NCBI GenBank assembly: GCA_003988855.1
Contig: QYAI01000026.1
Span: 248,001-312,000, forward strand
Source: Arachnopeziza araneosa
Lineage: Eukaryota > Ascomycota > Leotiomycetes > Helotiales > Arachnopezizaceae
Length of the DNA: 64,000 bases
Direction: 5' to 3'
The notes below the pieces were generated by a model that saw only the letters and a program-made list of their open reading frames with translations, ran no database searches and was not told where the DNA came from. Shown here piece by piece: positions 36,557 through 45,935 of the stretch. Within the stretch, counting starts at the first letter, position 1; each line of letters opens with the position of its first letter. The position numbers and the translations under genes were made by a program.

Positions 36557-38331
36557 GATGATGCTCCGCTGCAAGTTACTGAGAGTAGAAGATACAACCG
36601 AGTGTCTCTATTCAAGATTGAGCAGTCTTCCGAGGTTGTCCGAATGTCAAAGCAACCATCAACAATCTCGTGAGAGCAGAGTGAAAAACGTGCACAAATC
36701 GTGATGGGTCGTCCCTATATAACCTCGGATGATTGCTCCTCTTCGGACGGAACCAACTTCATTCGTTTGTGCTGACGAGCGGGTGGCGTGCACTGTTTCA
36801 ACAAAAAGTAAGAAGAGCTAGCAAGAAATCTTAGATTTTTAAGCCGATCAACTCCAGAAGTTCTAGCTTGAGAAGGTTCTTTAACACTGTCTTAGATATG
36901 CTTTGAGACAGGTGGGTTGTCAGGAACTCTCAGTGCTCAATCCGTGGCAAAACTCCTTGGACGGGAAATCTGCCGCAAAGATCCCATGTCGAGACAGGAG
37001 CAATGAGCACAATCCATCATGTAGGGCTTCCAGAATATCGCCATCCAGGTCGCTGCACGAAAGTAGTCTCCGAAACAGTGGGTCGTTGTTGTTCCCACGA
37101 CTCCGATGGCGATCGCCCATTTCCACGTTCTGTTCCTTGCATATCAGAACGGACGGATTTGCTGCATAAGCTCTGCATTAATGAAACCAGAAATGGTGGT
37201 GGGTTGCAACTTGCAAGAGTTGTCGTCAGTTGAGCGGTCGGGACGGGAGGGTTCAGCGGACGGCCCGTGATTTCTGTCACTTTTCCTCGACCTTCCCAAA
37301 ACGGAGGGAAATCCGCCGCCTTCATTCTGACCTGAAATCGATGCAGAGATTGGAAATTTCGATATTCATTTTGCGACTCCTTTCTGGGGGCCAACACCGT
37401 CTTGGCAGAACAGAGAGTCAGTTTCGCCCTTGTGAGCTCGGCGCCTTCTAGAATGCCAAGTTGTTCTGAGGCTTGATTTCCGAGCCAGCCACAATTCCCT
37501 CGCTGCGTGCTCTGTCTGCCGTTTTCTCCGAGAAAGACTTCAATCCCACGTAAGGCTGAGGCGACTCGTGCTTCACGCGCGAGCCCGACACTGATCTCAC
37601 TTTAGGAAGGTCTTCTCCGAAGCTTCTGCATCGAGATCAATAGTGTGGAGAGAACCACGTTTCGATGCTGGTCGGTATGCGGTGGCGGAGACGGTGGCGT
37701 TTGAAAATACTTCTCAATGTGGACTCCCGCACTGCTCCTTTAGGTTCTTCGACATGTGCTCAGCTTGCACCGAGGTATGGCTTTTAAAACTCACAGACCC
37801 AGTGCCATTCACGTACGAGTCTCCGTCTTGACGTGGACGAAGCTTGCAAATATGCATCAAGAGCATCTTGTTCTAAAGCATAAGCCGTGATCCGTACTTG
37901 CTAGCGTCAAAGGTTTTTGCAATCAAAGCAGTTCGGGCTTTCTGAGCAATGTCTCTGATGTAAGTTCAACAATGTCGATAACACTACCATGGCTTAGCTT
38001 TCCGATGGAGAAGACTTCAAGTGCCGCGCTGAAAGGAGGGTTTCATAGAGCAGCATGTCTCGAATTGGAAGGAGCCGATCATGAAGCCACATCCGCTTTC
38101 AAGACGGCCCATACGGGAAAAGGGCTGGCGACATGAGAGGTATGGTATCTTAATTCCCAAGCCTTATACTCTGCTTTGTTCAAGAAGCGGCCCGCTCTCT
38201 TTCTCCGCCTGGACTCTCTCAATCGGGAAACAACGTCTGATAACTTCCAGCTTTAACTTTGTTCATTATTCAGTCCAGCCCCTGGGAGGACGGTTAGTGA
38301 AGGCTACCTCCCAACCCCAACCTAAATACAT
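36557..38331. other. Intergenic region, about 1.8 kb
   Basis: Holds the promoter of the rhodopsin-domain gene (TATATAA on either strand at 36716-36722, about 160 bp upstream of its ATG) and the 3' UTR of the deformylase gene. Open frames here are short, overlap on both strands and lack motifs. Nothing else was recognised. Confidence 0.4.
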
Positions 38332-39399
38332 TCAGTTGAAGACAACAGTCTTGTGTCCGTTCAGTAATACTCTTCTTTCCGTAACCCACTTCACGGCATT
38401 TGCTAGTACCTTGCTCTCAACATTGCTCCCTTCGACCGTCAATGCTTTCGGACTCAACCCATGATCAACCCTCACAACATCCTGCTCAATAATCGGCCCC
38501 TCATCCAGATCACTTGTCACAAAATGAGCCGTGGCACCAATAATTTTTACCCCGCGATCATAGGCCTGGTGATATGGCTTAGCGCCTTTAAACGACGGCA
38601 AGAAACTGTGGTGGATATTGATGATCTTGCCAGACATCTCCGAACACAATTTCGGGGAGAGGACCTGCATGTAACGTGCAAGGACTATCAGATCAATATT
38701 ATGCTCCTTGACCAGATCTAGAATCTGCGTCTCTTGTTGCGTCTTTGTCTCGGCTGTGACAGGTAGGTGATGGAATGGAATCTTGAATGACGCGGCCAGT
38801 GGTGCAAAGTCCGGGTGATTTGAGACAATGAGGGGGATCTCGATCCCGAGCTGAGAGACTGATTGACGATATAGCAGATCATTCAAACAGTGACCAATCT
38901 TGGAAACCATAATCAAAACTCGAGGCTTCTGAGCAACCGAGGACAATTCAAATTCCATAGCCAATTGATCTGCCGCAGCCTCCTTGAATGAACTTCTCAA
39001 CTGCTCAACATTGACTCGGTTCTCACTTCCAGCCCCAATTGGTGCAAAGTGGACTCTCATAAAGAATTTCTTTGAGGTCGGATCTCCGAACTGTTGTGAG
39101 TCAACGATGTTCAGGTTGTGTTGAGCGAGGAAGCCAGTGACGGCATGGACGATCCCAGGCCGATCAGGACAAGATAATGTAAGAACGTATTCATCTGCAG
39201 CAACCATATTCAAGTCTGGGTTCTGTGACCGAAAAGCAGAGGCTGAAGATAGGCTTCTCGAAAAATTTGTGCGGGAGCTGACTTTTGGTGCGGTCCTGCG
39301 GAACTGAAGGGTAAATTGCGATGATGGTAATGTGTTCTTTGTCAACCCGCTCACTCTCACAAGAATTCTTGGTCGTATTTTACTCGCCATCAATCTCAT
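38332..39399 (-). CDS. purU: Formyltetrahydrofolate deformylase, probably mitochondrial
   Basis: Single exon, 355 aa. Hydrolyses 10-formyl-tetrahydrofolate to formate and tetrahydrofolate, balancing the one-carbon pool. An N-terminal ACT domain (about 70-150; YVLTLSCPDRPGIVHAVTGFLA) is followed by a formyltransferase fold (about 157-335) with KPRVLIMVSK, VLARYMQVLS, the catalytic INIHHSFLPSF (Asn and His) and the Asp in TAHFVTSDLDEGPIIEQD. The arrangement matches bacterial PurU over its full length. The first 64 residues are extra: Arg/Ser-rich, no acidic residue before the PDLN segment, as in a mitochondrial presequence. Met65 (MVAADEYVLT) lines up with the normal bacterial start, so a second cytosolic form is possible. 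ATG 39399 and ATG 39390 are both in frame. Confidence 0.94.
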   Translation of the reverse strand: MRLMASKIRPRILVRVSGLTKNTLPSSQFTLQFRRTAPKVSSRTNFSRSLSSASAFRSQNPDLNMVAADEYVLTLSCPDRPGIVHAVTGFLAQHNLNIVDSQQFGDPTSKKFFMRVHFAPIGAGSENRVNVEQLRSSFKEAAADQLAMEFELSSVAQKPRVLIMVSKIGHCLNDLLYRQSVSQLGIEIPLIVSNHPDFAPLAASFKIPFHHLPVTAETKTQQETQILDLVKEHNIDLIVLARYMQVLSPKLCSEMSGKIINIHHSFLPSFKGAKPYHQAYDRGVKIIGATAHFVTSDLDEGPIIEQDVVRVDHGLSPKALTVEGSNVESKVLANAVKWVTERRVLLNGHKTVVFN

Positions 39400-40407
39400 G
39401 TAAGTGGTATATATGCTTGGGCAGTTTGAGACGCAGAGAAAGAACGAATTGGCTCAAAGAAGATGGATAAAGGCACGTGATTCATATGTCCCTCCGTCAT
39501 CGCTGGTGGCAATATCTCGGAAAACAGGGGTCTCCGCCTTCTTCAGACTTCCCCTGAATGCATTCAGACTTACCCACTTGAAATAAGCCACTAGACGACA
39601 TTCCATTTGTGTTTCATTCTCACTCTCTAGAAAATTACCATAAGTTCAAAGCCAGTACTGTGTGATGTTGAATCACAAAATAAGAGAGGTTTGTCTTCGA
39701 GACAGTTTCTTGTGACATAGGAAGAACATCCTGGGTATGAACGAAAGTCACGTGTTTCACTCAATGTCTAGTGGCAGAGATGTGCTAACCCAAAATTCAA
39801 AGGATACGTGACATTGATAAAGCAAGACAGATAATAACTCGAGAGTAGGACAAATACCTCTGTTCGATCTCATTCTAAATTCCACCATCCACTGCTCTGG
39901 CATCCAACGATCGGAGTTAGGTGATATTGGTAATTGCGACCTGATTTATAAGGAGAGTACGACCAAGTTTCAGGCACCTGGATGTTTATTCAGGGCGATG
40001 TCTGCACCAATCACAAAGCAACGATTAGAGCAAAGAACGGGTCTGAGGAGCAGATTTCTTCCCAAATAAGATAAAGATGAAGTGAAGCGGAAGATGGGTG
40101 CCGATACCCGCGCAGGACTCCTCACCGGAAGGCTCATCGATTTCCATCATCTTACACACGGGCAAGGCAGATGGTTCGATTTCAAAGCGTCGCGCTACAA
40201 TGAGATTGCCGCTGGTAGCGAGTATATATCTGAAGGGGACCTCAACCTGAGGTATGAAGGCTCTGACAGCTGCAGTCAGCAACAAATCGGTCGCCTCCCA
40301 TTCTCGGTAATAACTTCTTATTTATCGGATTTATCGAATAAGCCGCCAGCGTCGGTCTATTAAACTGTCTACTAAAACCTCTCTGAGGACCTCATCGAAC
40401 ACTCATC
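39400..40407. promoter_or_regulatory. Divergent intergenic region between deformylase and MFS transporter
   Basis: About 1 kb between divergent start codons, so both promoters lie here. A TATATA run near 40221 is about 180 bp upstream of the transporter ATG. No further gene was recognised. Confidence 0.4.
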
Positions 40408-41814
40408 ATGGCTACTCACGAAGATCTCGAGAAGATGGAGCATCAGATCACCGATGTGCCCGGGGAAAATGATGAAAAAGTTGCATCTGAATCCAGTAGC
40501 ACCACGGGCACTGTGATAGGAGAAGTCAACGCCCACGCACAAGCGAGCGAAGCCAAGGCCACGGAAGAGAGCGAAACTCTTCTGGCTTGTTTACAAGTCG
40601 TTGGGGCATTTTTTCTGATGTTCAATACATGGTAAAGACATCTTCGCATGACTCTTATGAGTATATATATACTGACCAGAAATAGGGGAGTTGTAAACAC
40701 TTTCGGCGCATACGAGATCTACTACGAAGGCGCACTCCTCAAAGACCAAACTCCTTCCAACATTTCTTGGATCGGATCCATTCAAGCTTTTCTCCTCCTC
40801 ATCGTCGGAGGTCTCATTACAGGCCCTATTTTTGATGCTGGCCATCTTCGTGCACTCGTGACAATCGGGTCTGCCCTCGCCGTGTTTGGCATGATGATGA
40901 CTAGTATTTGCAAAGAATACTGGCAAGTCCTCCTTGCACAGGGAGTTGTTGTTGGTTGTGGAACAGGTTGTCTCTTACTCCCCAGCATCGCTGTCATGCC
41001 TCAGTACTTCAAGCAACGGAGAGCCTTTGCTACTGGGATTGCCGCCTCAGGGAGCAGCATTGGTGGCGTCCTCTACCCCATTATCTTTCACAAGATTGAA
41101 CCTCACGTTGGATTCGGCTGGGCCACCCGAGTCATCGCTTTCATCATGTTTGTTACCCTGTTAATACCTGTTTTCGTCATGCGTGCCAAAGTCTTCCCTG
41201 CTACGACTCGGCCGCTTGTTGATTGGAAGGTCCTACGGAACGTCCCATGGGATCTCTTCAGCATTGGATCTTTCTTTGGATTCATTGGCATGTATATTCC
41301 ATTTTACTATGCTTCCACATATGCGCTCGAGAAGGGCATCGCGGACGAGAATGTAGCCTTCTACATGCTCAGCATTCTCAATGCCTCATCGATATTCGGA
41401 CGGATCATCCCCAATTTCTTCGCTGATGCTACCGGTCCACTCAACATCACTGCTCCATTTATTTTTTTCTGCGGTCTTATTTCATTTTGCTGGCTTAGTA
41501 TCTCGTCGCTTGGTCAATTAGTCGTCTTCTGCATATTCTACGGTTTCTTCTCTGGGACTTTCGTCTCCATTGTTGGACCCTGCTTGTTTACCCTGTCACC
41601 GGACCTGAGTCTTGTAGGCACACATATGGGTATGAGTTTTGCTTTTGGAGCCTTTGGGCTCGTTATCGGTACGCCTGTAGCAGGTGCCTTGTTGGATCAC
41701 TACGGCTGGATCGGCCCGGCCATGTTCTGTGGAACCGCAAACGTTTTGGCAGCCATATTTATTGCGGCAGCGAGGTTGAGAAAAACCGGATTGAAACTCA
41801 ATGCTAGAGCTTAA
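40408..41814 (+). CDS. MFS transporter, monocarboxylate (MCT/Mch) type
   Basis: Two exons, 40408-40631 and 40686-41814 (54-bp intron), give 450 aa. After a hydrophilic N-terminus of about 60 residues come roughly 12 membrane segments. Family marks include NTWGVVNTFGAYEIYYE (created by the splice and typical of fungal monocarboxylate-porter homologues), SNISWIGSIQAFLLLIVG, the RRAFATGIAASGSSIGGVLYPI segment and NASSIFGRIIPNFFAD in the second half. The family moves monocarboxylates or related small molecules across plasma or organelle membranes; in fungi most members have no proven substrate. It is divergent from the formate-producing deformylase, which raises formate or pyruvate as candidate substrates, but this is speculation. 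Confidence 0.9.
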
Positions 41815-42452
41815 ACAAGGTATAATGCGCACAGGGAAGGTACACAATGGCATAGGGTTGGGATGGCAGTCGCATAGAGTGGCGTAAATTATAGCATTGC
41901 ATGTTGGGCCTTGGCATACGCTCGGATAAACAATCAAGACTCAATTCATAGACATAAAATAAAAAATTATAGACGTGAAGACCCGATTGTGAGCCTAACT
42001 TTGGAAAGGTGAGCTTTGCAGCTAAAGGAATGCCTTGAAGCTCGCTTGGGACAAATTTGACAGCAGTAGATTGGAGATCAATGCTAGCACAGAGGCGACA
42101 TAAACACTATGTGAAAGCGTCATCGACAAGGGAATGAAGTTGTGGTCGTATCTGACATTCAAGAACTCATGAGGCGTTAGGCACACGCTACTTGAAGAGG
42201 CCTGAGATCACCTTGTCATAGAACTCGAGTGTTTCTGCGACTCGGTAATATTTTGAGTTGTCTGCGGGTTTATTTACGTTCGAAAGCCTGAGAACTGGTC
42301 ATTCGTTTCTGTAGAGAGAGAAGGAAATTCACCTTAGATTCTTTTCTTCCTCGTTCTATCTGCTCGCTACTTAAACTGTGGTTCGTGTACTATTCAAATA
42401 AAACTGTCACTCCCGCAGGAGATAAAAAAACCCCGATTCTGAAACACAAACC
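41815..42452. other. Convergent intergenic spacer
   Basis: About 640 bp between the 3' ends of the transporter and the dehydrogenase. AT-rich, with AATAAA-like strings near 41955 and 42395 on the plus strand. No gene was seen. Confidence 0.4.
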
Positions 42453-43511
42453 TTAGACATATCTCTCCAGCTCCTTCTCCGTCCAATCCCACAACTTCTT
42501 TGCCAAATCCTTGTCGTTCGACTGACGCATATGCGCACCTGGAACCCCAACAGGATCATAATAAGCACCGTTAACGACAAACCCCTTCCCTCGAACTCTC
42601 TCGTCCACGGTTCCCAACTCTGCACCTGACTTCTCCTGATCTCTCCAGAGAGGTGCCGTCGCGCTCCACAAAGCATTCCTAGTTCCCTCCTCGGGAGTAA
42701 TCCAATTGCCAACACTCATCGCACTCATAATGGCTCGGTCGAGCCAAGGAAGCGAAGCAAAACCTCCAGTGTTGACCACACCAGGATGCACCGACACAGA
42801 CGTCACGCTTGGATACCGCCTCGCGAGTTCGGCTGCAAAAAGAATATTGGCGAGCTTGCTTTGGCCATAGAGTTGCCAGCGGGTAGCGAGTCGGATCTCT
42901 TTTTCCTGCGTGGAATGGAGACTGTCAAATAGGATCCCACCAGCCGGGTGCAGGCCGAAGCCCTGGGAAGTGAAGAGGATGATTCGGCCATCGGGTCTCT
43001 TGAGAAGCAGGGGCAAGAGCAGTTTGATGAGAAGAGCATGGCTCATGTGGTTTGTTCCAAATTGGATCTCGTAGCCATCTTTGGTGACGCTTGGCGGACT
43101 GAGCACCACTCCCGCACTGCCAATAACCATGTCCAGCCTATGCGATGGAGATTCAAGGACTTCACGAGCAGCAGCTTGAACGCTTTTGAGGTCGGCAAGA
43201 TCGCATTTGATCGGATGGAGCATTTCGTTGATTTTGAGAGTTGGATGCTCAAGCTGAATCTCGTTGATCATATTTTGACATTGTGATACATTGCGCGCTG
43301 TGAGATAGATCTTGGAGGGATTTTTTGTGACAAGAGTTAGCACGGTAGCTTTCCCTAGACCACCAGTGCCTATGATAGTGTCAGCAAGAATAGTCATCAG
43401 GTATGAATATGAAAATCGCTAACCCCCCGTAACTAGAATCACCTTCCCCGAGAGACCGGGGATATCCCGATCGGGAAGAAAGTCAACACCGGATCCGATT
43501 TTAAGTGGCAT
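42453..43511 (-). CDS. Short-chain dehydrogenase/reductase, retinol-dehydrogenase-like
   Basis: Two exons, 43511-43424 and 43369-42453 (54-bp intron), give 334 aa. NAD(P)-dependent oxidoreductase of the classical SDR superfamily. The Rossmann glycine motif TGGTGGLG is split by the intron and appears only when the exons are joined. Other marks are the DLADLKSV segment, GSAG (in place of NNAG), GTNHMSHALL, LFTSQG and the catalytic YGQSK. Order and length match fungal SDRs annotated as retinol dehydrogenase or WW-domain oxidoreductase homologues; the substrate is unknown. Start ATG 43511 was chosen because it supplies the MPLKIGSGVDFLPDRDIPG leader before the GKVILVTGG strand. Confidence 0.9.
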
Positions 43512-44231
43512 CTCTACTTTCTGCTCTGATGAATTGAAATCACAAGCATGATGAGGACGATGGGCTACTTAAATATCCCTCTCCAAATTATTCCTCGCGG
43601 TTACCTCCGAGGTGCTAACAAATCACCTCGTGGGTATTGCCGCTTTCGGACTAGTGGAGGCTGATTTGAGGTTCTTGATACCTGCTTTTTATCCAGCCAA
43701 TAACACGAATTGAAAGACAACCACCGTAGTACTTGCTTCTATCTTCTCCTTGAACTTTGTCAGCAGCATCGAAACAATGGAACTCTTGTAGTTGGTCGGG
43801 TTTCCTGTTTGGCGGTGACGTAAGCGGACCAATGATAACTTAGTCACTAATTACCACTAACCCTCGTGCGAAATAGAGGCGTAGTCATTTCAAGCTACTC
43901 AAACATCTCTGCATAGCAAGTTCGCTACTCCAAGATTGGTCTCTCTTCGAGCTGGTTGTAGCTTAATATCAATGGCTACTAGCATGGGGATGGCCGTGAA
44001 GCTAAGGACCCACGGTTACTTCATCCCGAACGATGACTTCAGGGCTAGATTCTCCCTCGGCTTATCAAAAGAGTCGTCTACCACAAACAAGCTGCTGATT
44101 ATTTCGATCAAAGAATATAAAAGTGAGCTTGTCTCCTCTTTAAATATGGCCGCATCCCAACTCATTCCATCAGCGCACCTCAATTGTATTTGAAATCAGA
44201 GGTATTACTATCTTAATCTTCACTTCGCAAA
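43512..44231. promoter_or_regulatory. Divergent intergenic region between dehydrogenase and secreted-protein gene
   Basis: About 720 bp. A TATTTAA-like element on the minus strand near 43568-43577 lies about 60 bp upstream of the dehydrogenase ATG. No other gene is evident; the 85-codon frame at 43936 has no recognisable feature. Confidence 0.35.
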
Positions 44232-45061
44232 ATGAGTCCTCTGCTTTCCCACATTTCAAGCCAATTCATGATAATTGCCATGATTGGCGCTGTGAGTTTT
44301 GCCACCAATTCCATTCAGCAATGGCCTGCTGCGATATTCAACCGCGACAGTGTCTTCCGATGCAACTTAACGGCCTCACGAACCGGATCTGCTCACTCTG
44401 ACGGCGTCCCAAAACTTCAGACTCAGACTGTTTACAGCAACAGATTCACACCGGTACAGAAGGGAATTTTAATAGATTTACCCAACTCGGTACTCACTAC
44501 CAGTAGGCCGGTGATCGTATCAGTAACTCAAACTCTATCGACAATCAGTACGGTCTCAATGTCAGTATTATCTATAGCTACTTATTCCCTTGCGCTCGAA
44601 AACTCACCATATGCAGAACCCTTGACCCGATAGTAGTTATTCCAGCTACGTCTACACCTGTAACCATAACCACCATCTACACGTGTTGGGACAAACGGGC
44701 CTCAAGTACAGCCGTCAACACAGCATCGCCTACTCCTACATGTGCACCGCCTCAAAACCGCCTCCCAAGTCACCCAGCCCCCGCCCGCCGTCTGAGCTTC
44801 ACCGGTCGCCTCCTAGCTCTGAAATCTGGAATTATCAGCGCAGTTGCATCTCTTATCTTAACTGCGCCGACCATCACCATAGTGAGTATTACTCACCCCG
44901 CCAAGTTATATCCCAGTATACTCAGTCCAACCTTCAGGCATCTACCAATAACCTCCTCTCGACCACAATTGGACCTTCCGTCGCATTCATTTCAACTTTC
45001 CTTTCCGCCACCTCGCTCTCAACTCGCGTCCGAGCACAGCCAATCATTGCCAGATGACTAA
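44232..45061 (+). CDS. Probable secreted Ser/Thr-rich hypothetical protein (spliced)
   Basis: Joining 44232-44560 to 44617-45061 across a 56-bp intron (GTCAGT donor, ATGCAG acceptor) gives a continuous 257-aa frame. The N-terminus looks like a signal peptide (SSQFMIIAMIGAVSFATNS). The middle is rich in Ser, Thr and Val (VSVTQTLSTISTVSI, ATSTPVTITTIYTCWDKRA), as in fungal wall or GPI proteins. A second possible intron (44882-44925, GTGAGT...CTCAG, phase 0) would swap the hydrophilic end for LLSTTIGPSVAFISTFLSA and stop at 45057. I know no homologue. Splice signals and composition support a real gene; the exact 3' structure is uncertain, and the 44690-44820 part reads oddly, so a frame error or decay is possible. 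Confidence 0.45.
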
Positions 45062-45935
45062 ATTTCAGCAATGGACGGGGGAGGTGTGGCGGGGAGATAT
45101 CCTCTGAGAACACGACGAGCCTTCACGCTTGAGATTTGGATCTGAACAACAGTACTGGAAGGAGTAAGGTGGAAAAATATTGGTGTGGCAAGATCCAGAA
45201 CTTCCCAGTTCAGGCTTTGTTCATGTCAGGTCAACATGCAGAGAGTAAGAAAACCTAGGAAGAGCCAAACCCTAACTTTGGATTTCTCAGAGAGTTGCTG
45301 TCGTTGCTTGGAATATCAAAGCGAGTAATGGATCTTTGAGTGTCCATAATCAAAGTTGGAGGGGAAACGAGATATATACGAGTCGATAATCAACCATAGT
45401 CCGAAGTCCGAAGATAGCGGAACGAGTAGTACTTGAATGGTTTTGCACATACACTCATGGCATTCAGACAACATTCTCATTTCACTCACTTCTCAAGCAG
45501 AGGAAAGGTCAAGCAAGTCATAATATCATTCATTACATTAATTCTCTTTTGTGCGATGCTCAATCTGATCCGATCCAATCTTGTCTACCGTATTTAGTAA
45601 TCTCATGTGATTCTGTCCCTCTCCTTCCGTCTGTCCCTCTACCCAAAAATGCGAGGCTATTGTTACATGATATGTCCGAAAGGTTCCAAGATGCGCATAG
45701 AAGCGTGGGTATAACTGGAATCTTCACTCGTACTCCTTCTAGCATTCCCATATCCATCCATCCATCCATCCATCCATCCATCCCACCTTCCCTTGCTAAG
45801 AAAAACAAAGACGCTGGCGCTAAATAGATCAGACAAAGATGGTGCTATACCCTATTTTACAATTCTGAACGTAAGATAACAAGGAAATTCGTGATATGAA
45901 TGCCGGAAGTGTGTGGCCGTGTTGGATGTCTCAAC
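45062..45935. other. Convergent intergenic spacer
   Basis: About 870 bp between the Ser/Thr-rich secreted-protein gene and the 3' end of the MGNQQS gene. Contains the ATCC microsatellite at 45752-45783. No gene was recognised. Confidence 0.4.
45752..45783 (+). repeat. Tetranucleotide microsatellite (ATCC)8
   Basis: Eight perfect ATCC units in a row, about 150 bp past the stop codon of the minus-strand MGNQQS gene and so probably in its 3' UTR (GGAT on the transcript). Confidence 0.95.

Noticed and set aside
37017..37397. 126-codon minus-strand frame between the rhodopsin-domain and deformylase genes
   Set aside because: Begins at a non-ATG codon, no domain, and frames on the opposite strand are similar in length.
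32798..43511. Possible secondary-metabolite cluster (esterase, rhodopsin-domain protein, transporter, dehydrogenase)
   Set aside because: No backbone enzyme (PKS, NRPS, terpene synthase) or P450 in the stretch, and the genes are interleaved with housekeeping PurU.
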